Shown: positions 54,491 through 63,145 of the stretch, piece by piece
Position numbering within the stretch: the stretch's first letter is position 1
Layout of the letters: the number at the start of each line of letters is the position of its first letter
Source of the DNA: Aliarcobacter trophiarum LMG 25534
GTDB lineage: Bacteria > Campylobacterota > Campylobacteria > Campylobacterales > Arcobacteraceae
Assembly (NCBI RefSeq): GCF_003355515.1
Contig: NZ_CP031367.1
Coordinates: 124,001 to 188,000 of the forward strand
Length of the DNA stretch: 64,000 bases
Direction: 5' to 3'
Notes under the pieces: model-generated
The model's database searches: none
What the model saw: only the letters and a program-made list of their open reading frames with translations
What the model was told of the DNA's origin: nothing
Position numbers and translations under genes: made by a program

Positions 54491-55867
54491 TTATTTAGAT
54501 ACTTGAGATTGAGCTATTAACATTTTAAGACCAGAAAAAGAGGCTTCCATTTGGTTTATCATTACTCCATACGTGGCAAATTGTTGAGCCATTGCAGCAT
54601 ATCTATTATCTAAAGTTGTTTCTGCCTCTTCTTTATCTTTTTTTAATCTCTCTTCTCTCTCTAGCATATTTATCTCATAATCTAAAAGAGTTTTTGTAAC
54701 TCCACTAATACTAATTGCCTCATCCATAGAAGTTGCAATTCCTTTTTTATCTGGTGTTCCTGAAAATAAAGCTTCTAGCTCTTTTGTCCCATCTTTTATT
54801 GAAGCTTCAAAATCTTTTTGATTAAAAATTATATCTCCACTTCTTTCATCTAATGAAAATCCAAAATTAAATATTGATTTATCTCCTGAGCCTGTTCCAA
54901 AAAATTCATTTTTGATAGTTCCTAGCATATTTCTTAAAACACTTTTATCATCAACACTAGATTCACTACTATAAATCTCATTTTCGATAGTTGCTCTTAA
55001 GGCATTAAACTTATCGGCAAAGTTTTTCATTTGAGCAGAAAGAGTTGTTGTATCATTTTCAACATTTATTGTTGATTCAGCACCTGTTTTTGTAGCTGTT
55101 ATCTTAAGTCCATCTACAATAACAGTATTAGAACCATTTGAATAATTAACTCCATCAACTTTCATTTTCATATCTTGTGCTTGTAAAACATTATATTGTT
55201 TCAAAGTTGCTTCATCAGTAGAATCTGCTTTAAATAAGCCTTTAGCTCCATCACTAACACCAAGATTATTTCCATTTACATCTTTATTATTAAAATCTAT
55301 TTTATTACCTAAGCCAGTTTCTGTACTTTTTATAGATAATCTAAATCCACCATTTGAACTATCTACCAAAGAAGCTTGAACTCCACCTATTTTATTTATT
55401 TCTTCTGTAAGCTTTGTATATGACATACCATCTGTATTTATACTCTTACCATTTATTGTTAAAGTTCCTTTACCTACAATTTGGTCTTTAGAACCACTTA
55501 CTATATCTGTTTGCCAAGCATCTTTTTGTGCAAGTTGTTCAACTTTCACACTTAGACTCCCAGCTTCTAAAGAGCTTAAATCATCTGAATCAAAGATAAC
55601 TCCTTCACCAAAAACATTTGCACTTTTTTGATTAAAAGCATTGAAACCAGAAGTTTGATTTAAAGAGAAAATTTTAAGAGCATCTAAAAGTTCATTAACT
55701 TTTGTTGTTACATCTGAAATAACTTCTCTTTCGCTTTCAAATTTTTCAAGTTTCTTTTCCAAAGGTTCTACAGAGCCTTTTCTATCAGCAGCTCTTAATT
55801 TTTCAATTAAATCATTATTTAAAGCTCCTGCTTGTCCTTGTCCTAGTCCTAATATTCCATTCGCCAT
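54491..55867 (-). CDS. fliD: Flagellar filament cap protein
   Basis: Hook-associated protein 2, which caps the filament and aids flagellin assembly. It is 458 residues, starting MANGILGLGQGQAGALNNDLIEKLRAADRK, with the FliD N-terminal coiled coil, a central D2/D3 region, and a C-terminal coiled coil (MLEREERLKKDKEEAETTLDNRYAAMAQQF). Shorter than H. pylori FliD (about 685), with a reduced variable domain. It follows flgK on the same strand by 21 bases. Confidence 0.9.
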   Translation of the reverse strand: MANGILGLGQGQAGALNNDLIEKLRAADRKGSVEPLEKKLEKFESEREVISDVTTKVNELLDALKIFSLNQTSGFNAFNQKSANVFGEGVIFDSDDLSSLEAGSLSVKVEQLAQKDAWQTDIVSGSKDQIVGKGTLTINGKSINTDGMSYTKLTEEINKIGGVQASLVDSSNGGFRLSIKSTETGLGNKIDFNNKDVNGNNLGVSDGAKGLFKADSTDEATLKQYNVLQAQDMKMKVDGVNYSNGSNTVIVDGLKITATKTGAESTINVENDTTTLSAQMKNFADKFNALRATIENEIYSSESSVDDKSVLRNMLGTIKNEFFGTGSGDKSIFNFGFSLDERSGDIIFNQKDFEASIKDGTKELEALFSGTPDKKGIATSMDEAISISGVTKTLLDYEINMLEREERLKKDKEEAETTLDNRYAAMAQQFATYGVMINQMEASFSGLKMLIAQSQVSK

Positions 55868-55888
55868 TTTTAACTCCTTATATTAAGA

Positions 55889-57802
55889 TTATCTCTTCAT
55901 TCCCAGAAGAGTTTGTATCATTTCATTTACTGATGTAATCACTTGAGCATTTGCTGTAAATGCTGCTTGAAATTTCATTAAATCTAACATCTCATCATCT
56001 GGATTTACTTTTACTACATCATTATATGAAGTTCCTAGATTCTGAGCTATAGAGTCTTGTATCTCATATGAGTAACTTGCCTCTTCTTTTTGTGATGATA
56101 TCCCAACTTTTAGATTTCTATAGAATTCTACGAAAGAAGTTGCATTTTTATCATTTGGGTTTTGAGGGCCACCTTTAAAAGATAAATCAGTTTTCCATTG
56201 AATATTTGCTAAATAGTCAAGATTTTGTTGGCTTAAATCATTTACTGCATTTTTATTAAATTTTAAACTCATTACTCCAGAACCTGTAAAAAGGTTTGTA
56301 TTTACAATATCTCCACCATTTGGGGGAAATGGTGCAGTATTGTGTGCATCACTCGCATTTTGACCATAAATATATTCATTCTCTCCAACTCTTATATAAG
56401 AAGAGTAAACATCTGAAAGTGTTTGAGCAAACTCATCTAGTGTATTTAGATAGTTTTGAAACTTATTATTTGGGTTAGATGTTGATAAATTTTCAACTTG
56501 AGCTTTTATGCTTCCACTAGTTAGTTTTAGCTCTTGGTCTAATATTTTTAAAACTGTATCAGTTTGGGCTATTTTGCTCTCTTTTTCATTTTTGTAAATT
56601 ACTTCTCTACTGTCAGTGTTTGCACCTGTTTTTCTAGTAACACTAAAGTTTCCAGAAAAATCATTATCAACACCAGCTAGATTTGATTCAATTCTCAAAT
56701 AGTTGTCACTATTTGGATACATTGGAACTTTTTTACCATTTGCATCAACTGTATATTCACCATTATGAGCAGTTACAAGTTTACTCATATTTGGGTCTTG
56801 ATTTATCTTTACCATAAATGCTCTAGTTATATTATCATTATCAACTATCATGGTACTATCTGGAGTATTTGGGTCATTATCCCAATCTCCTGTTAAAGTC
56901 TCTCCAATTGTAACACTTACAGAGAACTCTTGATTTAACTTATATGTAATAACATCATCAGCATCATAAGGTGCTTTTGGTGTAAAATCTGCGTTATATT
57001 TTAAAGAGTCAAAAACAGTGCTTGAACCATCTGGATTTTGTCTAATATGATTGAATTTATCTACTTGATTTGTCAATATATCTTCTATTTCTATCTCTTT
57101 GTGAAATATATTATTTGAAACGGCAGTAACTCCACCAATTTTTATCTCATAAAAACCTTTGTCTCTATTTATATCAACATCTACATATTTTGATAGTTGA
57201 AGTTCTAATAAATCTCTTTTATCAAGTAAATCGTTTACAGATGGGTCATATTTTTCAATTTTGACATTAATATCTGCTATCTCTTTTAAAATAGCATTTA
57301 CCTCTTTTATATCTGTTTTAAGTTCAGTTTTCTCAATTTGTGCTTGTTTTTGAACACTTGTATATAAGTTTTGTAAACTTTCAACAATAACTGAGCCTTG
57401 AGTTTTCATATAACTTCTGTAAACTTCAGAATTGGGGTTTGTTCTTAAGTTTTCTATAGATTGAAAATATCTATTTAAATCTACAGAGAAACCACTACTA
57501 TCAGTCTCTGTGAATACTCTTTCAACTCCACCTAGCATATTTGATAATTTATCATAATAGTTTGCTTTAGTGCTTTCTTGCATAAACTTGTCATACATAT
57601 ATTGAGATGTTACTCTACCAATTCCATCAAAGCTAACGCCTTGACCTGTTACATGAACACCATTTAGTCTAATCTCACTTAAATCTGCAACTCTCTTTTT
57701 ATAACCAACAGTATTTTTATTTGCTTGGTTGTTACTTACATTCTCAATTGCATATTTAGAAGCATTTAATCCTGTTTGTGAAACATATAATGTTGAAAAC
57801 AT
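55889..57802 (-). CDS. flgK: Flagellar hook-associated protein 1
   Basis: Junction protein between hook and filament, exported through the flagellar system without a signal peptide. It is 637 residues: an N-terminal rod-type helix (LYVSQTGLNASKYAIENVSNNQANKNTVGYKKR) and a C-terminal segment (DEMLDLMKFQAAFTANAQVITSVNEMIQTLLGMKR) typical of axial proteins. The middle (about 270-420) is a variable domain. Likely cotranscribed with fliD. Confidence 0.93.
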   Translation of the reverse strand: MFSTLYVSQTGLNASKYAIENVSNNQANKNTVGYKKRVADLSEIRLNGVHVTGQGVSFDGIGRVTSQYMYDKFMQESTKANYYDKLSNMLGGVERVFTETDSSGFSVDLNRYFQSIENLRTNPNSEVYRSYMKTQGSVIVESLQNLYTSVQKQAQIEKTELKTDIKEVNAILKEIADINVKIEKYDPSVNDLLDKRDLLELQLSKYVDVDINRDKGFYEIKIGGVTAVSNNIFHKEIEIEDILTNQVDKFNHIRQNPDGSSTVFDSLKYNADFTPKAPYDADDVITYKLNQEFSVSVTIGETLTGDWDNDPNTPDSTMIVDNDNITRAFMVKINQDPNMSKLVTAHNGEYTVDANGKKVPMYPNSDNYLRIESNLAGVDNDFSGNFSVTRKTGANTDSREVIYKNEKESKIAQTDTVLKILDQELKLTSGSIKAQVENLSTSNPNNKFQNYLNTLDEFAQTLSDVYSSYIRVGENEYIYGQNASDAHNTAPFPPNGGDIVNTNLFTGSGVMSLKFNKNAVNDLSQQNLDYLANIQWKTDLSFKGGPQNPNDKNATSFVEFYRNLKVGISSQKEEASYSYEIQDSIAQNLGTSYNDVVKVNPDDEMLDLMKFQAAFTANAQVITSVNEMIQTLLGMKR

Positions 57803-57858
57803 ACTTTGCTCCTTTATCTAATCTCTAAAATTATTACATTACATTTCTTAATACTAGT

Positions 57859-58569
57859 TTAAAATGGCCATATTGCTCTTAAAATTTTTGTACCCCATGG
57901 AACTTGCATTAAATCAGCTTCAGCACCATCTTTTTTGTAAAGCATTTTAAGGTTTGCAATTTGCGAAGAGTTGACTGAATTATCAGAGCTAATATCATAA
58001 GGTCTTATAACTCCTGTTATTATAATCTCTTGCTTTTGTCCATCAATAATAACCTCTTTATTCCCTTTTATAAAATAGTTCCCATTTTGGTAAGTTTCAT
58101 CTATAATTGCTGAAATTTTTGTATCAAAGTTCTCTTTTACTTCAGTTTTTACTTTTCCTTTATCACTATCATGGCTTTGAGTATTAAAGTTTACACCAAG
58201 TACAGAGTTTGCTTTATCAGTTACATTACTAACTGTGCTATTTAGAGGATTACCACCTATAGATGCAAAAGCTCCACCGCCAAAATCATTTTTTCTATCG
58301 CTTGTTAGTTCTCTTTTATTATCACTTTTTTGAGTAAGACCTTCACTAATTACTATTTGTATTATATCCCCAACTTGTAAATCTTTTTTATCTGCAAAAA
58401 GAGATGTTCCTTGAACTGAATATAAAGAGCCTTTGTTTTTTCTTACAACTGGTGGTTCTTTTGTTACTTGTTGTGGTGGTTTTGTAAAGTCAATTTTTGG
58501 GTCTGTTAGAGTGCCACAAGATGTGAATAATAAAGAGAGTATAAACAAAAATAAAATATTTTTCATCAT
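57859..58569 (-). CDS. flgH: Flagellar L-ring protein
   Basis: Outer-membrane lipoprotein forming the L ring. Signal with lipobox ending at FTSC (about Cys18). Motifs: SLYSVQGTSLFADKKDLQVGDIIQIVISEG and NFDTKISAIIDETYQNGNYFIKGNKEVIIDGQKQEIIITGVIRPYDIS. It is 236 residues. Its ATG overlaps the preceding stop (ATGA). Confidence 0.94.
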   Translation of the reverse strand: MMKNILFLFILSLLFTSCGTLTDPKIDFTKPPQQVTKEPPVVRKNKGSLYSVQGTSLFADKKDLQVGDIIQIVISEGLTQKSDNKRELTSDRKNDFGGGAFASIGGNPLNSTVSNVTDKANSVLGVNFNTQSHDSDKGKVKTEVKENFDTKISAIIDETYQNGNYFIKGNKEVIIDGQKQEIIITGVIRPYDISSDNSVNSSQIANLKMLYKKDGAEADLMQVPWGTKILRAIWPF

Positions 58570-58997
58570 AATTTACCTTTTAAAATATTTTCTAAATCAA
58601 CAACTACTACAATCTCTTTGAAACTTTTTTTTGTAAGTGCCATAGCTCCATATCGAATATTTATTGCATCTATATTTGTATTTGGATTTAAAACATAAAC
58701 AACTTTATTTTTTACAATTTTTATATCGTTTATATTGTTTTGTCCTATTAAATCTACTACTTTTTCAACCTCTATTAGAATAAGCCTTTGAGCATCTAAT
58801 CTCTCTTTTTCTATTTTCTCTTTCTCTAATTGAAGAGCTATTTTTTCACTCTCTTTTGCTTTTTCAATCTCTAAAGAGAGAAGGTTTTCCTCTTTTATTA
58901 AAAGAGATATATATATGATACCTAAAAAAAGTGTAGCAATAAAAACTATTTTTATAATCTTTGAGTTACTATTTCTTTTTTTAACTTTTACTATCAT
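58566..58997 (-). CDS. Unknown membrane-anchored protein in the flagellar operon
   Basis: Not recognised. It is 143 residues: basic N terminus, one membrane helix (about 14-34), a charged coiled coil (about 35-75, Glu/Lys-rich) and a 65-residue C-terminal domain (INDIKIVKNKVVYVLNPNTNIDAINIRYGAMALTKKSFKEIVVVVDLEN). It lies between fliL and flgH with an overlap to flgH, so it probably serves in the periplasmic part of the motor, where this phylum has extra scaffold proteins. That role is inference. Confidence 0.65.
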   Translation of the reverse strand: MIVKVKKRNSNSKIIKIVFIATLFLGIIYISLLIKEENLLSLEIEKAKESEKIALQLEKEKIEKERLDAQRLILIEVEKVVDLIGQNNINDIKIVKNKVVYVLNPNTNIDAINIRYGAMALTKKSFKEIVVVVDLENILKGKL

Positions 58998-59003
58998 TGT
59001 CTT

Positions 59004-59531
59004 TTATTTTATTACAAATGTTGTAAAAAGGATATTGCTAACAACATTTGAATTTGTTTTTGTAACAAAATTTATTACATTGTTAATTTCCCCTATTAGC
59101 TCATCCTTTAAAAGGTTTTTCCCACCAACAGTTAGTAACTCTTCAGAACTTCTTGAACTAATTTGTGTAATCACAACATCAGTTATTTCTGCTAAGTAGT
59201 CTTGTACAATTTTATCAATTGTTGGATCACTACTTCTAATAGAGAAAGATAGTTTCATAATCTTTTCTCTACCTTTTGAGTCTGTAAGATTTAATACTAG
59301 CTCATTTACATCTGCTTTGAATTTTGCTTCAGCATTAGAAAGTGAAGGAGTAGATTTTACAACTTCTTCTGTATTTCCACTTGAATTTTGGTTGCTACTT
59401 GAAATTTTATTTAATAAAAAGTATGTTCCTCCCGCAACTGCCATAATAAGAATAATAATAAGCACTAATAAAACTATTAGTAAGCCTTTTCCATCTGATG
59501 ATTTTTTTACAACTTCAGTATCTTCTGCCAT
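59004..59531 (-). CDS. fliL: Flagellar basal-body protein FliL
   Basis: Inner-membrane protein that surrounds and supports the stator. It is 175 residues: a cytoplasmic start, one membrane helix (about 15-40), a polar linker, then the FliL domain (LNLTDSKGREKIMKLSFSIRSSDPTIDKIVQDYLAEITDVVI). Part of the flagellar operon; four bases follow the MotE-like gene. Confidence 0.85.
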   Translation of the reverse strand: MAEDTEVVKKSSDGKGLLIVLLVLIIILIMAVAGGTYFLLNKISSSNQNSSGNTEEVVKSTPSLSNAEAKFKADVNELVLNLTDSKGREKIMKLSFSIRSSDPTIDKIVQDYLAEITDVVITQISSRSSEELLTVGGKNLLKDELIGEINNVINFVTKTNSNVVSNILFTTFVIK

Positions 59532-59534
59532 TTC

Positions 59535-60026
59535 TTAGTCCCTTTTTTGTTTGTCTTTATTGTATCTTTCTAATTTTTGAATTAATCTTGATGAGTTTTC
59601 TACACTCATAGTTTTCATAATATTTGATATGTTTGCTTCCTTTAAACGGATGATTATATCAAAAACATCTTCAATTTTCCCTTCTAGTATCATTTGGTCT
59701 AAAATATCAGCAGCAACTTTTGCCTTCATAAGCTCAAAAACTCTGATAGACTTTTTTACAATTTCAGCTCTAATATCTTTTAAAGTTTCATCATTTTTCT
59801 CATATAATCTTTTTATCTCTGCTTTTTCTTGCTCAATTTTTGTAAGAATATCTTCAATCTCTTTCTTCTGTCTTTGGTACTCTTGCTCTTTTTCGTTATA
59901 AAAGTTATTTAACTCATTTTTTAACTCTAAAACTTCCATTTTCTGTTTTGTCAATGAACTGCTTGTCTCAATCGCTGCATTTAAAGTTAATGAAAAAGCT
60001 ATTAATAGTAAAATTTTATTTATCAA
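59535..60026 (-). CDS. MotE-like periplasmic flagellar protein
   Basis: Exported protein of 163 residues: signal peptide (about 1-18, LTLNAAIE), a long coiled coil (about 25-100), then a MgtE-N/FliG-like helical tail (VAADILDQMILEGKIEDVFDIIIRLKEANISNIMKTM). This layout matches MotE-type chaperones of stator or periplasmic motor proteins. It overlaps the FliJ-like gene by four bases. Called by architecture and context. Confidence 0.65.
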   Translation of the reverse strand: MINKILLLIAFSLTLNAAIETSSSLTKQKMEVLELKNELNNFYNEKEQEYQRQKKEIEDILTKIEQEKAEIKRLYEKNDETLKDIRAEIVKKSIRVFELMKAKVAADILDQMILEGKIEDVFDIIIRLKEANISNIMKTMSVENSSRLIQKLERYNKDKQKRD

Positions 60027-60433
60027 TTTTTTCCTTTAATATATTTACTTTGAATAAATTCTTCGCTTTCCAAAAGTTCAAAGTGTAAAGCATCTTTTCT
60101 CTTCTGCTCTTTCTCTTCATCTAAAATAAATTTATACTGTTCGCTCTCTTTTTGTAGCTCTATAATATCTATAAAAATCTCATCTATTTTTTTTAATAGT
60201 TGATTTTTTTTATTTAAGAGATTTTTTATCTCAAATCTTAGGCTATCTTTATGCATAGCTAAAACCATAAAATCTGAAATAGAGCCTAATTTCTCAACAG
60301 TTGCAGTATTTATTCTATGATTTAACTCTCCCATTTTTTCATCTATTGTATAAACTTCTTGTTCTAAGCTAGATTTTTCTATTAGTTTTTGTTCTGTTTG
60401 TGTCTTTTTAAGATTGTATAATTTCTTTATCAT
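60023..60433 (-). CDS. FliJ-like coiled-coil flagellar protein
   Basis: Cytoplasmic, almost entirely coiled coil, 136 residues, starting MIKKLYNLKKTQTEQKLIEKSSLEQE. Size, helix pattern and flagellar-export neighbours (fliQ) suggest FliJ, the stalk-like protein of the export ATPase. FliJ proteins diverge so far that sequence alone is weak. Confidence 0.6.
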   Translation of the reverse strand: MIKKLYNLKKTQTEQKLIEKSSLEQEVYTIDEKMGELNHRINTATVEKLGSISDFMVLAMHKDSLRFEIKNLLNKKNQLLKKIDEIFIDIIELQKESEQYKFILDEEKEQKRKDALHFELLESEEFIQSKYIKGKN

Positions 60434-60694
60434 CTAGTTACCAAATATTAAAATCATATTCCATAGCTCAATTGCAAAAGTCTCAATATGCTCTCCAACC
60501 CAAGGAAGTGTAAATAAAATAAATGCTGAAACAAATATCATCTTTGGTACAAAAGATAGTGCAGCATCATTTACTTGAGTAACAGCAGAAAATATTGAAA
60601 TGATAAGTCCAATAATCATGCTAACTAAAAGAGATGGTAAACCAATTAATAAAATTATTTTAACTGTGTTTTGAGCAATTGCCAGTAAATCCAT
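60434..60694 (-). CDS. fliQ: Flagellar export apparatus protein FliQ
   Basis: Two-helix inner-membrane subunit of the type III export gate, 86 residues. It starts MDLLAIAQNTVKIILLIGLPSLLVSMIIGLIISIFSAVTQVNDAALSFVPK, with the conserved TQVND and PK. Between the FliJ-like gene and the acidic protein gene. Confidence 0.94.
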   Translation of the reverse strand: MDLLAIAQNTVKIILLIGLPSLLVSMIIGLIISIFSAVTQVNDAALSFVPKMIFVSAFILFTLPWVGEHIETFAIELWNMILIFGN

Positions 60695-60695
60695 A

Positions 60696-61994
60696 TTAAT
60701 CTTTTATTTTTATTGTGATTTCTAAGGTTTTATTATTTAATAATTTTGATATCAAATTAGCTATATCATCTACATTTGAACTGCTAATATCAATATTACT
60801 ATTAGAACTTTGTATTTGCTGTGGTTCTATTTTATTTTGAGTAGTAATTTGACTGTTTGATATGTCTGAACCACCTAATGCTTCAATTAAATCTTGTTCG
60901 TTTAAACTGTCTAACTCCAAAAACTCATCATTCATATCTTCTCCTTTTTTACTAGTAACTTCTTCTTTACTTTCTAAATCGTTTGAGTTTACTATTTCAA
61001 CATCTTTTTCTTTTAAATCTTCCTCTATAGTCTCTTCTTTTAGATTGTCAATTATAGCTATATTTTCATCTTTATTATATTGAATATCTTCGAAATTTTT
61101 ATCAAAATCAAAACCTTCGAATGTTTCTACTAAATCCAAATTACAACTATCTTCTTTGAAATCTATATTTTTATCATCATCTTGTAAAACTATATTTCTA
61201 GGGGCTACACTATTTTCATTTTCACTAATAATTGAGATATTAGGGAAAATCTCATCCAAAAAGTTTGTATCTTCAAAAGTTTCACCAACAAATTCATAAT
61301 CATCTTCATCATTAATAGCAGCATTTAATATATCTTGTAATAAATCTTCATCACTTTTTGAGTCATCATTTAAAATGGAGTCATCATCATAATCAAAAGA
61401 TACATTATTTAAACCAAAATTATCATCAAAATCTTCTAAATTAGAGATAATTTTACTATCATCTTTTGGCATTTCAAACTCTTTTGTTGTATCTACTTCT
61501 ATTAAATTGTCAAGCTCATTTATATTTATTCCAACAGGTTCTTCTAAAATAGAGTTATTAATATTCTTACTGTTTTCTTGTTCTTTACTCTCTAAAAATG
61601 ATGCTAATTCATTATCTAATAGTAAATCTTCATTTTTTATTTCTAAGCTTTTATCTTTAATCTCGATAGCTTTTTTCTCATATTTCTTAATTATATAATT
61701 TGGTATCTCATCTAGCTTATCAATTGATAAATCATTCACTCCATATTGAAGAAGAAAATCTTCTTCAATGCCATCTTTTTGCTTTAGGAATTTAAATTTA
61801 CTTTTTTTGATAATTTTATCTTCATCAATTAGAAAAATATCATTTGGATTAATAGTTATCTTTTCTTTTAGGCTATCAATATTTGGCAAATCTTCAATTT
61901 TAATATCTTCTAAAATAGTCTCTATTTTTGAATTTGTTAAAATCTTTTGAATCTCTTTTTTAAAGTTTTGATTTCCGTAGATAAAAATATTCAA
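60696..61994 (-). CDS. Highly acidic flagellar-operon protein
   Basis: Protein of 432 residues. An N-terminal receiver-like alpha/beta segment (about 1-105: MNIFIYGNQNFKKEI, NDIFLIDEDKIIKKSKFKFLKQKDGIEEDFLLQYG) precedes a long low-complexity region dominated by Asp, Glu, Asn and Ser. A short C-terminal domain (VDDIANLISKLLNNKTLEITIKIKD) ends it. It resembles the 'highly acidic protein' annotated in Campylobacter and Helicobacter genomes. No known enzyme motif. It heads the fliQ-fliJ-motE-fliL-flgH cluster. The start is TTG, with a TATAAT about 40 bases upstream. Confidence 0.7.
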   Translation of the reverse strand: MNIFIYGNQNFKKEIQKILTNSKIETILEDIKIEDLPNIDSLKEKITINPNDIFLIDEDKIIKKSKFKFLKQKDGIEEDFLLQYGVNDLSIDKLDEIPNYIIKKYEKKAIEIKDKSLEIKNEDLLLDNELASFLESKEQENSKNINNSILEEPVGININELDNLIEVDTTKEFEMPKDDSKIISNLEDFDDNFGLNNVSFDYDDDSILNDDSKSDEDLLQDILNAAINDEDDYEFVGETFEDTNFLDEIFPNISIISENENSVAPRNIVLQDDDKNIDFKEDSCNLDLVETFEGFDFDKNFEDIQYNKDENIAIIDNLKEETIEEDLKEKDVEIVNSNDLESKEEVTSKKGEDMNDEFLELDSLNEQDLIEALGGSDISNSQITTQNKIEPQQIQSSNSNIDISSSNVDDIANLISKLLNNKTLEITIKIKD

Positions 61995-62029
61995 TATCTT
62001 TGCCCTATATAATTTAAAATTTTGCTTTG

Positions 62030-62035
62030 ATTATA
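62030..62035 (-). promoter_or_regulatory. Candidate -10 element of the acidic protein-fliQ operon
   Basis: TATAAT on the minus strand within the 97-base divergent gap between the acidic protein gene and flgI. No sigma54 motif is visible. Confidence 0.5.
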
Positions 62036-62091
62036 CCTTTTTTTATTAAATTTTCGATAAAATAAAAACTAAAAATTTATGAAGGATTTTT

Positions 62092-63141
62092 TTGAAAATT
62101 TTTATTACTATCTCTTTACTTATTTGTTCTTTATATTCTCAAACTATTAAAGATATTTCAAATGTTATTGGAATACGAGATAACCAGCTTATTGGTTATG
62201 GACTAATTGTTGGACTTGCTGGAACTGGTGATAAATCAAAGTTTACAATGCAAAGTTTACAAAATTTGCTTACAAACTCATATATAAAAATTCCTGCTGG
62301 TTCAATAAACTCAAAAAATATCGCTGCTGTTATGGTAACAGCTGATTTACCACCTTTTTCAAGACAAGGAGATAAGATAAAAGTTACAATCTCTACAATA
62401 GGAGATGCAAAATCTATAGATTTTGGAGAGCTTTTAATGACACAATTAAAGGGAGTTGATGGGAATGTATATGCGGTTGCACAAGGTACAGTTGTAGCGA
62501 ATACAAATAATAAAACAACAGGATTTATCTATGATGGGGCTACTGTTGAAAATGAGATAGAGTATGAACTACAACATGAAAAATCAATTCAATTAAGTTT
62601 ATATAAAAACTCTGCAAGAAATGCTGATTTGATAGAGAAAAAAATAAATGAAACATTTGGGCAGAAATTGGCAATTGCACTTGACACTAGAACTATAGAG
62701 GTTCAAAAACCAAATAATATGTCAATTGTAAGTTTTATCTCAAAAGTTGAAAATATAGAGTTAGATTCTACATTTAGAAAAAAATTAATAATAGATGTAA
62801 ATAGAGAGTCTATTGTTGCAGGTGGGGATATTGTTATTTCACCAGTTGTTATAGCAAGGGATAGCTTTACTATTAGAATTGATAAATCAGGACTAGGAGA
62901 GGTGGATTGGAATAACCCATCTATAAATAAAGGTGTTGATATTGGTGATAATGTAAGAATTGCAGATAAACCAGTTGTAGATATAAATAATGCTATGATA
63001 AATACAAAAAAAGAGCCAACTGTAGCTGATTTGGTTCGTTCTATGAAGGTTATGAAAGTACCTATGAGTGAGATTATTGATACTCTTAAGATGATAAAAG
63101 AGATGGGTGCTATTGATGTTGATATTGAGTTAAGGGGATAA
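62092..63141 (+). CDS. flgI: Flagellar P-ring protein
   Basis: Periplasmic ring protein around the rod. Signal peptide (about 1-17, LICSLYSQTIKDISN), then IRDNQLIGYGLIVGLAGTGDKS, TADLPPFSRQGDKIKVTISTIGDAKS, GGDIVISPVVIARDSFTIRI and the C-terminal PTVADLVRSMKVMKVPMSEIIDTLKMIKEMGAIDVDIEL. Length 349. The start is TTG with AAGGA five to six bases before. An ATG upstream (62079) is out of frame. fliM follows after four bases. Confidence 0.95.
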   Translation: MKIFITISLLICSLYSQTIKDISNVIGIRDNQLIGYGLIVGLAGTGDKSKFTMQSLQNLLTNSYIKIPAGSINSKNIAAVMVTADLPPFSRQGDKIKVTISTIGDAKSIDFGELLMTQLKGVDGNVYAVAQGTVVANTNNKTTGFIYDGATVENEIEYELQHEKSIQLSLYKNSARNADLIEKKINETFGQKLAIALDTRTIEVQKPNNMSIVSFISKVENIELDSTFRKKLIIDVNRESIVAGGDIVISPVVIARDSFTIRIDKSGLGEVDWNNPSINKGVDIGDNVRIADKPVVDINNAMINTKKEPTVADLVRSMKVMKVPMSEIIDTLKMIKEMGAIDVDIELRG

Positions 63142-63145
63142 AAAT

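Noticed and set aside
62049-62062. Sigma28-like box (ttttcgataaaat) before flgI
   Set aside because: No matching -35 TAAA at the right spacing; AT-rich background makes partial matches common.
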